A stretch of DNA of 64,000 nucleotides from Rhabditophanes sp. KR3021 (Eukaryota > Nematoda > Chromadorea > Rhabditida > Alloionematidae): the NCBI GenBank assembly GCA_963281155.1, contig CAUJLY010000004.1, positions 1,240,001 through 1,304,000 on the forward strand. The letters are read 5' to 3'. The notes under the pieces are model-generated. The model was not told the origin of the DNA, made no database searches, and saw only the letters and a list, made by a program, of their open reading frames with translations. Positions within the stretch are counted from its first letter, which is position 1; each line of letters opens with the position of its first letter. This document shows, one piece after another, positions 23,623 to 35,480 of this stretch. A program made the translations under genes and the position numbers.

Positions 23623-24480
23623 ATGGGTTTGTTGGAAATATTAATATTTTGCATGACACTAGGGGAAATATATTGTTTACAGAATGGGCAGGTGGCGTCG
23701 AGGGGAAGTTATGACGTGTCGATGTTGTTGGCTTTTAAGGATGATGATAACCAAAGATATTCTTTGTGTGGAGGCACTTCAATAAGAAGCAATGTAATTT
23801 TGACTGCTGCTCATTGTTTAATGGTTTAGAAGATCAATTAGATAAAATGCACATTTATTCAGGACTTGATGGTATTAAGGTGACGAATGAAAGGAATGAA
23901 ATGATCGACATCAGAGGAAAGTTACTGAGTGGAAATATAACTGAAGTCCAAATTGATCCTCCTTTTAAGAAAGAAGTAATCAGTCCTGAGAATGATGTTG
24001 CTTTAGTTCGAATACATAACATTGAATTGGACTGTACTTTGCTTTGGGGAGCCCAGGTTGTTGTTGATGTTGGAAAGGATGTAAAAGGTGCGGAGAGATG
24101 CTTATTAATAGGTCATGGTTTGAAAGAAGATAAACTTTATCCGAAAAGGTTAGATTTTGTTAAAGTCGGTGAAAGTGTCCTCGCACAGATTCAAGATGAA
24201 AAGGTCCATTTTTATGATTTTGGGGACTCAGGAAACGGCTTAATTTGTGAAATTAAACAAAAATGGAAGTGATAGCTATAGCTTCTGTCACTTATCAATT
24301 TTATAAGAACAATCAAATAAAAACAAATTCTTAGTTCTCAACACACCTCAAATAGTCTCATTCTTCAAAAAATGGCTCTCTCCTCCAAGATTCAAAGGCC
24401 ATAGCAAATACAATGCCAACGGACACTCGAAACTAACTCAAATATATAATGAACTAAATAAGAAAGCTTCTAACAAATAA
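23623..24480 (+). pseudogene. Trypsin-like serine protease (S1) with three frame breaks
   Basis: The gene starts with a signal peptide (GLLEILIFCMTLGEIYC) and has S1 landmarks in three reading frames. CGGTSIRSNVILTAAHC carries the catalytic His in the first frame. The second frame has NDVALVRIHNI (Asp) and DFGDSGNGLIC (Ser, with Asn in place of the usual second Gly). A third frame gives VIAIASVTYQFY after the serine, and then a C-terminal helix-like piece (IVSFFKKWLSPPRF) returns in another frame and ends at the TAA at 24478. Frame changes fall at a T run (23817-23819) and at A runs (24259-24263 and near 24315-24327). Each looks like one missing base. It is either a young pseudogene or assembly error. 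It is divergent from the GPCR, 181 bp away. Confidence 0.7.
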
Positions 24481-24903
24481 AATAAACTGCTTACTATATG
24501 ATTTTATATTAAATAACAAACAAGTTTTGCCATCTACTGAGTAGCACCTTGTGACGATAAATGAGGTAATAGTGCCATAGCAGCCTAATTACTATTTATT
24601 ATAATGTAAGGATTCCTGTTTATATGAATGACAATAAATATATAATTTATGATTGCAAATGTCATGACCAAAAAAAGTGGAAGTCATATTTAATTTAATT
24701 GTGTTAATGCTAATTGAGCACCTCATGAACATATTCTATTTTATAAGGATAAACGTCATTACAACAAATAGCTTAGTTTGTAGTTAGAAAGAACTTTTGA
24801 GAATAGGAAATTCGCAACAATTTTAAGATTGGTATTATTGTAGGTTCGTGCAATTAAGAAATAATAATAAAAGGTATGCATGCATTGCATATTTATTAAA
24901 AGA
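24481..24903. other. Short intergenic region between convergent genes
   Basis: Holds the 3' UTRs of the protease gene (AATAAA-like words right after its stop) and of the mannosidase. No gene. Confidence 0.4.
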
Positions 24904-27900
24904 TTACATATTCGAAATAGTAAGCTTGAATGTTTTCGTGTCCATTTCACTGAAATGTGCAGTAGATGTTTGAGACAATGTATGGAGGAGCGTCAATGAG
25001 GTGGCTTCGATTTTGACGTATAAGGATGGGTCAAAATAAGTGGTGATATCAACTTTTTCAATAGGTTCTTTTGCATCGTCAGCTAAGCGTGTTCTTTTGA
25101 TAATGAGAGCAATTTGGTTGGAGCTTTTTCTTAGAATTGGGACATCATTGCAGTTTGAGTCATGGTATGTTTCTTTAGCTAACATTGAACGTAGTGCGAC
25201 TAGATGGTAATCTTTTGGTAAGGGTAGTGATATTATGTTTTGCCATTTTGCTGTTGATGAGTCCCCTTTGAAGTTGGCGGCTGTGACAGGATAATAAATT
25301 TCATTTAGAACTGAAAAGGCTTTTTTTGTCCAATGACCAGCTAATTTGTTTTTGTTTTCTACCTCAAAGGAACCTTCTTCGAGGAGAAGGACAAATTGAG
25401 AACGAGTTTGGAGTGAGTCAGTCATTGGTTCATCTAGACCGCGATCATCATCCTTTTCCAATTTTCTGTCTAGCATTATTTCAATAGCTCCGTTTTCAAG
25501 AGACGAGGCTCCTAGAGGTTGATTTCCAATTACAGTTAGTCTTTGTTTGGTATCTTCGATCAAAATAGTAGATGGCATTGGGTAGTAATTTCCTTGAATC
25601 GGCAAAGAGTCTAATCTTTTGCGTTTAATCATTTGATAAGCATTAAGGTCTGTATAGAAGGTAGATCCACTCTTAATGTCCGTAGCAAGATGCATAATTA
25701 CCTCTATTTCTGTCTTATTTGTGATATCTATTATATTCTCCAAATAAATTCCGTCTTTGTCAGCATAAATTTCATATTTTTGCATCAAATTAATCGAACC
25801 ATGGCTTTTCCTTACAACACGTGTCAATAATTTACCTTTAGAAATTGCAAATTGAGCTGGTCCACTTGCAATTGAAGTAGCAGTTCCGTTAGGTCTAAAT
25901 AAATAAGCTCCAGACGTATGTTTAAATTCATATGTAGTTCCATAACATTTGAACTCAACATTTAAAGGAGTTGAGTTTATTTTGATAGGTAAGCCTGTTT
26001 CTTTGCTAAATTCAACTTCGTTTTTGCCTGCTTTAAATACAAATTCTCCTATATCATCATATTTATTTTCAAAATATGTATTTGCCACAAAGTCACCAAC
26101 CAATCCTACACCACAATGTTTTCTTAATTCATACATTTTAACTTCTAATGGTCCTAGATTAATTTTAAAACAGAGATAGTAATTTCCGGATTTAGCTAAG
26201 ACACCATTAATGAATACAATGTGTGGATGCAATTCTTGTTCATCTAATCTAACATCTTTAACAGTGTTGATTTCATTTCCCATTAAAATGCAAATTATTT
26301 CAGATCTATCCGAAGCTAGGGGATTGAACAAGACAATTCCATTGACGTCATTTTGTAAAGGTTCGTTTTGAATGATCTTATCTCCATCAAGTACTTTCTT
26401 AGTCAATTTGATATCAAAAGTCAAATTTAAACCCTTCTTAATACTTTCCTCAATAACTGTATAGCAGTTCTGGACAGCCTTAACTAACTTATCCCTGTAA
26501 TCTTCCATAACATGATGATTGCTAAAAAGAAACAAATAAATAAAATGACAAACAACTTACCTTGTTCCAGTGATGCCATCATGGTGTTGAAATAGACTCA
26601 TACTTCTCCTAGCTTCAACCAACAAATTGTAGTCAATAGAAGACACATCAATTTTATTAATCAACAAATGACTAAACAAAATATCGCCTGCTCGAATATG
26701 ATGCTGAAGAATTCGATCGAATCTCTTGAAGAAAGGTCTTGACGTGTAATAGCCACTCCAATAATCTTGTCCCTCATCTGAGTAGGTGAAGAAGTCTCCT
26801 GTTATTGATTGGGTTTTTTTGTTGTACATTTTTTGATTTCTGTGAACTGTTTCGAAGTAATCTTGCAAAGTACCGAAACGGATGTTCATGTTCAAGTCTT
26901 TGTCATTGTTAATGTAATCAAATATCTGAACATAATTATCATACTGATCAGACCATTCCATTATTGTATCCCAAGCAAAGTCATACCCCATTGGAATAAA
27001 AGTAGCAGAATTATTCATCAACAATCCCCTCTTTCTAAAAGCATCAGCAGCAACCAAAGATTGTTTTCTCAGATTATGTTCTGTAACACGAACAGGATTA
27101 ATTCCACTATTACAACCATACTTTGATAGTCTCATGAAATCAAGTGAACAACAAACCGTTGGGTCAACTGAACATGACTCATAGAACATGTAAGAAGTTA
27201 GGGGTAAAACATGAGTGAAGATATCGTCTTTCCCACTTGAATCAAACAAATTTGCCCACTTGAATTCGAACAATTTATTTTGTGCGAATAATTGTTTTAT
27301 TTGGTAATGAACTCTGCCGATCACAGCATTATCAAAACCAGCCTCTTTCATAAAATAAGCCATTGTTGGAGACAATCCAAATGGGTCTATAGCCCAATGA
27401 TTTTTAGGTATATATTGAAGATGGTTAGTCAAAAACTCATGTCCTTCAATTAATTGCATTATCATCGCAAAGTAATGTGAGTTAGCTTCGTCCGTTTGCA
27501 CCCATGCTCCGGTTACAATTTCGAATTGACCTGAGGTAAGGTATTCCTTCAATTGCTTACGACTACCATCACTAAGTTTACTCCAATGCATTTCAAAGAA
27601 AGACATTTCTGCATAAATAAATTTCATTCTCTCGTGAGACCTAAGATAAGATTCCATATTACCCAAAATCTGATGAACGTCTCTGTGATAATGTTCTTCA
27701 AAAGTAGATTTCCAGCCCTAACCACAGATATATTATGATTCGCGCTACTTCGATATCGTCCCCACAATACACTCATATACATCTATATAAGTGTATTTCC
27801 TACTGAGATATTTAAAATAGCGCGAATCTAAATTTACCGGATCTGTATGTGAATGAGGAATAATAATAACATCAAGTTTGGGATTTTCTCGGACTTCTTC

Positions 27901-28120
27901 AGCAGTATATTTAACGTCATAGTATCCGAGTCTGGATTGTTCTCTTGTTTTGTTGAAGGTAAAGTTTTGGTAGACATGTAACATCTGGGCAAATATAATT
28001 AATTGGTTGGTAAATATTGGTTACCTGTAGGCCTTGTTCATTGTAGGCTAGGCTAGACGAGGTTAATTTGATGGAGATACATGATAAGATGAAGAGAAGG
28101 AGAAGGGAAAGTTGCTTCAT
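24904..28120 (-). CDS. Alpha-mannosidase II-type glycoside hydrolase (GH38)
   Basis: Golgi-type alpha-mannosidase II trims mannose residues during N-glycan maturation. The exons (minus) are 28120-28025, 27984-27838, 27717-26561 and 26521-24904, giving 1005 residues. Zinc ligands and nucleophile are present: PHSHTDP-GW (split by intron 2), HWAIDPFGLSPTM and LFQHHDGITGT. YWSGYYTSRPFFKRFDR and the CCSLDF pair mark the Golgi-II branch rather than the lysosomal one. The N-terminus is a cleavable-looking hydrophobic stretch (LSLLLLFILSCIS), and the catalytic domain begins by residue about 65. The long luminal stem of vertebrate Golgi mannosidase II is therefore missing, as in shorter invertebrate paralogues. 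Intron 2 is an unusual foldback (27737-27828). Confidence 0.9.
27737..27828. repeat. Foldback (inverted repeat) filling mannosidase intron 2
   Basis: GATTCGCGCTA at 27737-27747 is the exact reverse complement of 27818-27828. Inside it, TACACTCATATA (27768-27779) pairs with TATATAAGTGTA (27784-27795) at 11 of 12 positions around a 4-base loop. Together they make up most of the 120-bp intron (27718-27837). It looks like a small hairpin or MITE-like insertion, or an intron that folds to bring the splice sites together. Confidence 0.75.
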
Positions 28121-29236
28121 GCTGAAAATAGGTTGATTATCTGACTTAAATAATTTAGAAATGGCAATATTTGGAGTGATAAATGGTCATTAAATTTATT
28201 TGAAATTCTACATGAATTCCATAAAATTAGAAGAAGCTTGATTATCACAAATATGGCTATTAAAACTCCAATTGTTATAAACAATTATTTATATTTAAAA
28301 AATCCAAACCTAGCCAAATAGATTTGATCATTTATGTGACTACTTTTTATGTTTGATAATTGTTTATTTAATTGATGATTGTCTAGAGTAAATTGGATTG
28401 AATTGTTGAAAAATGGTTTTTAAATACCTATCATTAATATTCAAATAAAAAATTACACATCGAGCTTTGTGAATGTATTTTATTTAGACAAAAGGAAATT
28501 TTTATGATACATACATATATGTTACTTTAAGTATAATTATTATTCGGAAATTAATGATGTTGAGAACTTGAGAGGTCCTAGCGGAAATGTTCTGCCACAG
28601 TGAATTTGTTTAATAAGCAATAATAGACGTATCCTGTGTGGATATTACCAAGTAAATTGTGTAACAAAGATTAATTTAATCTCATTAAGCTGTAAGAGTA
28701 TTTAAAGTAGATCCATCAAAAATAAAACTAACTGAGCTAACTCCTAAACTGACCACTTTGTATGCTTTTCTAATATTCAAAAGATGTAAATTAAAATCCC
28801 CTAGCTACCTCAAACAAAGATACAACCCCACCAACATAATATAATCGTACAAAAATAATTGTATAACAATAAATTTAATTATCATCAATTAAACTAAAAA
28901 AGCTTATCTCCATTTAACGACAAAACTACTATATTGTTGAAAGTGAAAAATACAGCAGAATTAATTTATTCAAATGGCACATTGATATTTTCATGTCTAA
29001 TGATTACTAAAAGTAATTTTTGATCACCATGCCTCAGACAACCACCTAATCTCCAATCTTTTCTCCAAACAAGCTAACCCATTTTACCACTTCTTAAACC
29101 ACAAAAAGATAATAGATTAAAAGCATACATAAATACTAAGCAAATTTGACAAGGTAATAAATGAACAGGCTTAGTATATAAGAAACAATACGTACCTTAT
29201 CATTGGCCTTGTAGACATTTTGTCAAAAGAAGTATT
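28121..29236. other. Intergenic region, no gene seen
   Basis: 1.1 kb of AT-rich sequence upstream of both the mannosidase (minus) and the aspartic protease (plus). No ORF of interest and no recognised regulatory motif. Confidence 0.4.
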
Positions 29237-30697
29237 ATGTTGATCAAAAGCTTCTTTATAATTTTTTTCATTATTCTTGCTGTATATGGAGAAGGAAGGA
29301 AGTTGTATCAGGTTGATTTAGAGAAAATTCAAAGTAAAAAGGCATATCTTGTGCAGCATGGTAAGTGTAAAAAGTTGATTTGTTTAAACATTTGATTTTA
29401 GATCTTTGGGAGCATTATTTGAAATTGAAGAAAGAGAGGCAGCATCAAAGATTTAGAAGATCTAATGAGCAGTTTCATTACCAAGACATTTCCGATTACG
29501 ACGATTGCGAATTTGTTGCCAACATAACTATCGGCAATGAGGAGACTCATTTCAAGGTTGTCTTAGACACTGGAAGGTAACTTTCAAATTGCTCAGCTAA
29601 TTATCAAATTTAATTAAAGCGCAAATCTATGGGTCCCCGAGATAAGTTGTCTCAAAAACGACCGCAGAAGAAAACGTTCCCTTCTTCCATATCCATACAA
29701 CGAATGTCCAGACTATTGCATTTCAAGTGCCATAACTTTGTCAGCTTGTATAATGCTTTGTCCTGTTGATTGCTGTAAATTCGCCAAACATGACCCCTCT
29801 CCCAAATCTAAACCAAACTTTGACTCAGATTCGACAAGTGCATGTGTAACTAAGAATAAATTCGATCCTTACCGAAGCTTGACCTTCAAGAAGATCCCAC
29901 GATCCTTTTCAGTGTCCTACGGAACAGGAGATTGTTCAGGATATTATGGAGTAGACACGGTGAGGATGGGTGACATTGGCATCCAAGACAGACTTACTAT
30001 TCCCAACACTTACTTCGGCCTTGCCACACACGTCGGCGACTTCTTTGCTACTGATCCAGTGGACGGTATTTTCGGTTTATCACTTCAATCTCAACAAGGT
30101 GTCCCCACACCTTTAGTCCATGCCGCTCAAATCGGTGTTCTAAAGCCTGAACCTATCTTCACCATCTATCTCCAAGGCCTAGGCCAAATGGGTTACAAAG
30201 ACAGAGCAGGTAGGTTCACGTATGGTGGTTTGGACGAAGAGCATTGTGATCCTGTTGAGACATGGGTTGCCTTGACGTCAACTAGATTTTGGCAATTTCA
30301 AATACATGAAGTCAAATTTGGGGAGGTTAATGTTAAAGATATGTGGGAAACTATTTCGGATTCGGGGACTTCATTCGTTTTGGGTCCACAGGGGGTAACT
30401 GATGAAATCGCCAAGCAAATAGGAGCTGTTTTCGATCCACTCCTTGAAAACTATTACTTTCCTTGTGAAAAAGAATTTGATGGGCTGGATATTACGATTG
30501 GCAGTCATAAATATCACATAACCAGACGAAACCTCATGATAAAAGACCACAAAGGCCGTTGTGCTCTAGCCATATGCCCAAAAGGCGCTGGGTTCGGTCC
30601 CACGTGGGTGCTTGGAATTCCCTTCCTCAAAGAATATTGCAACGTCCACGACATAGGCAAAAAATTATTAGGCTTTGCCAGAGTAAAAACATTTTAA
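29237..30697 (+). CDS. Secreted pepsin-like aspartic protease (A1 family)
   Basis: The exons are 29237-29360, 29402-29576 and 29620-30697, giving 458 residues. A signal peptide (SFFIIFFIILAVYG) is followed by a short propeptide. The first catalytic aspartate lies in VVLDTGSANLWVP, split by intron 2, and the flap region is FSVSYGTGDCSGYYGVDTV. The second motif reads ISDSGTSFVLGP: the usual DTG is DSG, a conservative change that can still be active. An insert of about 50 residues with six or more cysteines (for example NECPDYC and LCPVDCCKFAK) sits right after LWVP, as in several nematode aspartic proteases. C-terminal VLGIPFLKEYCNVHDI matches the family. Location is extracellular or lysosomal. 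Confidence 0.92.
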
Positions 30698-30885
30698 ATT
30701 ATTATTAATGCATTTTATATAAAATTTTCCTCATATAAATAAATAGCTTGAATGTGGTACCTTACTATACAAACAAAAACTACTCTCTTTTGTCTTGTAA
30801 ATAGTATTATCTATATAAAAAATAAATTAATAACATAAATATAAGTTTAGGTAAAATTAAAATTGGTACTTTTGGATTGGTGTTC

Positions 30886-31566
30886 TTAGACTGGAAGAGT
30901 CAATTTGCCTCCTTCCTTGATTACTTTAGTGATGTAGATGTAGAAGAAATCGGCGTAGAGGACGGTTTGGACGACACCGGCGCAGATGGAGATGGGGTCG
31001 TAGAAGCCTTCGTCGGTGTATCTGTAGATCCAGTTGAAGAGATAAAGGGCACGATAGATTCCAAGAGCGAATAGATAATGGGAGGTGATGGTTTCGGCTT
31101 CTCCTCGCTTTTGAAGTAAGAAAAGTTGAGGGAGGATGGCGACTGCTTCAAGATAAATCGAAAATGTCCATAGGATTTCGAAGGCCTCGAAGCGACTATT
31201 AATCAACAAGGCCAAAACAGCAGCTGGAAGCAACAAAATTTCGATTCTAAAGTGATCTTCTTCCTTATTAGATGTAGCCTTGAATTTGTGGTAAATAAAC
31301 CAAACTGTAGCAATTGAAGCTCCAATGAAGAAGATCTAAAACAATTATTACCATTTCTTTGTAACAACACTCACCTTCATAAAAGAATTATAAAGAGAAA
31401 TATAGCTGGTGAACAAATCCAAATATCTAGTAACAAAAACAATGGCAAACAAAACTTGTGACTTTCCCGACAATCCAGCCACAGATCTCGTCTTCCATAT
31501 TTTGACAAGAAGCAATAAAATCGCAAAGAGATGGGAAAGATCACCTAACAAACGGAATATATTCAT
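30886..31566 (-). CDS. KDELR: KDEL receptor (ER lumen protein-retaining receptor)
   Basis: A multi-pass Golgi/ER membrane receptor that returns escaped ER proteins bearing KDEL-like tails. The exons (minus) are 31566-31375 and 31335-30886 (39-bp intron), giving 213 residues against 212 in human. The sequence is very close to animal orthologues throughout: [20 protein letters not shown] at the start, [60 protein letters not shown] and YLFNWIYRY. The start ATG at 31566 was chosen by homology; a longer in-frame extension exists upstream but is AT-rich. The C-terminus ends KLTLPV. The gene is convergent with the aspartic protease. Confidence 0.97.
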
Positions 31567-33426
31567 GCTTGGTTCTAAAAAAGCTTTATTATTATATTGG
31601 AAATTTATAAATATATGTACACGTTGATTATATATTTTCAAACACTTTTTAGGTCAGAATGGGAACGACCTTCAGTAGGTTAGGTGGTAACATTTTCTTG
31701 TATACAATAATCTTAGTAGGAGAATAGATATTATTAAAAAATAGATATGTGGGAATAAATGGATGTTTTGGCCACGTCATACCTTCAAATCAATTAAACC
31801 GTAAACAAAACATCAAAACCTACAAATTAGCTTATCTTTATTAAATTTAAAACTTAAAAAAGGTTCACCAAATCATTCCAAAACAAAAAGGGTCAACGTG
31901 GAAGTTGGTGTTGAACAGTTGTGTATATAGTGAATGGTATGTTCAAATTTATAGATCGGGAGGCCCTCTACTTTTGTTCGTCTCTTTTTTGTGTTGCTAA
32001 TAGGAGAAGGTTAAATAGATTTGAATAATCTTTAGAGGTATAGATATATCTGTGTGGTGTCAACTTTTAAATTAATTAACTAAAAGAAAGGTGATTTAGA
32101 AAAATTTGAATTATTAAATCAAAAAATAGACAGCTCAGAAAGGGCTTGTCGTATCGACAGCTTAATAGCACATATTAATAGGTGTGTGTATGTCTATGTG
32201 TAATCAAATATATTTACAACGGAAAAATTATAAATATCTATTTTCCGACCATTTATTGTTATCAAAAGCTAATATAATAAAATGGTCACTACATGATTAG
32301 ATATCCTTTCACTAAGTTGCTTCAAAGGAGATCCAACTATGTACAAACATGTGCAGTACAAAATAAATATTGCCAACAAACAAAATATAAATTCCCAAAA
32401 AGATTCATAGTGGAAATTCGTGTATTATATTATTTTTTGCCCCATACATTAAGATGCAAAGAATATATAGGTTCCGTTGGTATCAAATATCAAAGAGCCT
32501 CATTCACAAAACATTTATGCAAAATTCGTACAGAAAAATAACCTGTTTTGATTGAAATAAACGTTTTGTTGCAGGAATATTGTTGCTTGATGACTGGGTG
32601 TGATGAATAAGTGGGTATCATATAAATGTGCAATTTTCAAGCAAATTTGCTCTAATCATAAAACACTTTTTGCTTTGTCAGAAGAAGTGTTGCGTCAACT
32701 ATTTATAATATGCTTTTTGTGTCATTTATTAGAGGGGAGGGAATTGAATGTTATGGAAATAAAATAATCATTTCTGATAAATTGAACCCCATTCTTAATA
32801 AAATCATTTTTATGGGAACTTTCTGATAGGAGGTTGTTGCAATAAACCTTTTTTAATAATTATTTAGTGTCAAGGCAATTGTTACATCTTTATGCCATCA
32901 TAAACCAAAGCGAAGAGGTTTGAGTGTTCACATTGTAAGCCATTACTTCCCTACACACCAACCTCCCATTCGAGCAAAATGTGGCGGCTGGTTGGCTGTG
33001 TCCTGAAAATAATGTAGTCTCCTCGACCAGTAAGTCATATTTATTGTGTTTAATAACAACAACAACATAGATAATACTTAGTTTTGAGCAAATCGGTAGT
33101 GACACAGTCGCGTATTATTTAAATGAGACTCGATATATTATATGTGTTCATTCACTCGCTGCCTTATACCACCCATATATACGTTTACATATTGTTTTGG
33201 TCATATATTTGTTTGATTTAGAAGTGTTGTTTGCTGAAGAGATAGATTATCTTGTGAAAATCACAGTTTCGTGGGATCTTTTGATTTATTAAGTGGATGA
33301 TCTAATAGCACCAGTTGCGACAAAAAAAACTTTTATTTATCCTTTTATCTATTGGGGTTAGTTAATTAGTTGGTGTTGATTGGAGCGTATAATCCCATCA
33401 CAATACTAAGTACTTGTAATTGCAAG
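31567..33426. other. Intergenic region, weak coding-like patch near 32890-33030
   Basis: 1.9 kb. Most is AT-rich with no signal. On the minus strand around 33017-32890 the G+C rises, an acceptor-like ATTTTCAG is followed by an open frame (HSQPAATFCSNGRLVCREV and on to a stop at 32890), and another frame there also reads open. It may be the last exon of a small minus-strand gene, but no partner exon was found. The ORF at 32293-32541 looks like noise. Confidence 0.3.
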
Positions 33427-34567
33427 ATGAAATTCAGCCATGCCATCATGATTCGCCTACCAGACAAAGTCAAATTCGAGAACAAAAAAGTAGCTTCCCA
33501 TTTCGATTTACCTTTAGCCAAAAAGCAATTAGAAGACTTGACTCAATCACTAAAAGAGGTATACTTTATTATTTATAAATATTTTATTTATCCATTCTTT
33601 ACTATTACTCAGGCTGGGATAGATGTAATTGAACTGGCACCAGAACATAAATCTCGAGTAGAAGGTCTATTTCCTGACGATGCAGCTGTAGTCATACATG
33701 GAACAGCCTTAATTACAAGACCAAAGAAAACGGGTGCTCGTCTCGATGAGGTAATTAAATGTTGATTACAAATTAATTAAATTTGTTTTGATACTTATTT
33801 CCAAATTAATTAAATTTGGCTTGATACTTATTTCCAAATTAATTAAATTTGTATTGATACGGGTTGTATAATTTAATCCATTCATGTTACAGTTAGCCGT
33901 GGCTTTGAAAGAATTAACATGGAATGTCATTAGATGTGAAGATAAGATAAATGGCAAGGGTGTTGTATTAGAGGGAAGTGACGTCTTGTATACAGGAAGG
34001 GAAATTTTCGTCGGAATTCGGAAAGATGGGACTAATATCGAGGGTTCAATTGCTATTGCGCGAAGCTACCCAGACATTCCGGTTATTCCCATTACCTTGC
34101 CCTCTAAGCTACCATTAAAACATTACATTTGCATGGTTAAAGATGATGTCTTCTCCGTAATCAGAAGCAAAGATTCCGAGGTGGTGTTAGAGGTAAGGAA
34201 ATGATTCATGTGTTTTAACCAACTTATTACAGAGAATTACACGCGAAGCTACTTATAGATACAAAGTTTTATTTGTTGAAAAAGAAGAGTCCGTCAATTG
34301 TTTGAATGTGAATGATCATTTGATTTTCAGATGTGACGTACATGAGTCTGTAAGTTTTAGTGTTAATAATGTTTTTGTTAAATACAAATTCAAACATTCA
34401 TTTACGTTTGATCGTTCATCTATTTTTAGAAATTCGGAGCAGTAAAACCTCCCGTCGAATTGTGGGGAGTGAAAGGCGATGAATTGGCCAAAATGTCTGG
34501 AGGGATGTTATCTCGTTATTGTTTACTAATAAAAAAGATCAACACCAAGAAAGGAATATTGTCATGA
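33427..34567 (+). CDS. Dimethylarginine dimethylaminohydrolase-like protein with altered active site
   Basis: DDAH normally hydrolyses asymmetric dimethylarginine to citrulline and so controls nitric oxide synthesis. The exons are 33427-33558, 33613-33750, 33893-34192, 34233-34349 and 34430-34567, giving 274 residues (human DDAH1 285). Family blocks are clear: IELAPEHKSRVEGLFPDDAAVV, ALITRPKK and YTGREIFVGIRKDG. The catalytic His in the LHLKSFC motif of the human enzyme lines up with Pro here (LPLKHYICM), although a His is three residues later. The region of the nucleophilic Cys reads MLSRYCLLIKK instead of LLTCCSVLINKK, leaving one Cys displaced. It may be a pseudoenzyme or have changed specificity. 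The first intron (54 bp) is in frame without a stop. Confidence 0.82.
33769..33860 (+). repeat. 33-bp tandem repeat in DDAH intron 2
   Basis: Two full units (33769-33801 and 33802-33834) and a partial third (to 33860). Each unit begins CAAATTAATTAAATTTG, which is close to a palindrome, followed by TTTTGATACTTATTTC or a near copy. Because 33 is a multiple of three, the minus strand shows a spurious repetitive ORF (NLINLEISIK). Confidence 0.9.
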
Positions 34568-35480
34568 ACTTTTGTCCAAAATTCGATAGCTGTCTTTGTT
34601 TATTGTAAGCGAACACCACCAGTAACAACAATTGTATATACATTCATGCTGCCACCAAAAACCCATTTCGTTTTTAAACAATTACTAAACAATAATTAAA
34701 GTAATCTTTTATCAAATAAAATTTTATCAATTGAAGAAGGTCTTCTTGTGGGGAAGTTATTAATTTGTCAACAAACTCTAATACTATTACCGTCTTTTTA
34801 ATCTACGGACAGGTGTATGTAATTTGTGTGTCTCTGTGACTATACATTTTTGCATCTTCTGAGGATGTTAGTTTAAGAAATAGTTATTATTGTATTGGAA
34901 AAAAAGTGTGACAATCTATTTACAATAATGATGACATTCTATACAATGATTATTTAAAACATTTATGCTGCTTTTTTGACCCCATAATTGTTGCTACTTT
35001 TGTGGTTGTCAAGTTTATGCTAAATAAATCGATAAACGTTAACATTGTCAGTATGGCTGTTTAAAATCCTTTTGAATTATAACACAGTAGTACACATTTA
35101 TTAATATATATTTGAGGCGATTACATTAAAATTCGCCTAAACAATGTTTGGTCTTACTCTCTTGCCATGAAACATACATTCGTATCTCTCGCATGTGCCA
35201 TATATCGACTAATCTCTACAACATTGTTTTAAACTAATTTCGTTGCATGGTCTATACAGCCATCTTTCCCCAACTTCATAGTAATGTAAAGCAACCGGCA
35301 AAACACACATATCTTATCTTATATATTTTGTAATCTGTTAATTTATTTGTCTATGTACTGCTGAACCACGACATTGATTGCTTAAGATACATTTATCACC
35401 ATTTCATTATTTTTCTGATAAATATAGATGAATGATTGTTAATTTGATACTTTTATTTAGATCAAACTTATTTTATAATC
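34568..35480. other. Intergenic region, no gene seen
   Basis: 900 bp between DDAH and Flower, AT-rich. No open frame or motif worth naming. Confidence 0.4.

Noticed and set aside
32293..32541. 82-codon plus-strand ORF
   Set aside because: Lys/Tyr/Arg-rich AT noise without start context, splice sites or similarity.
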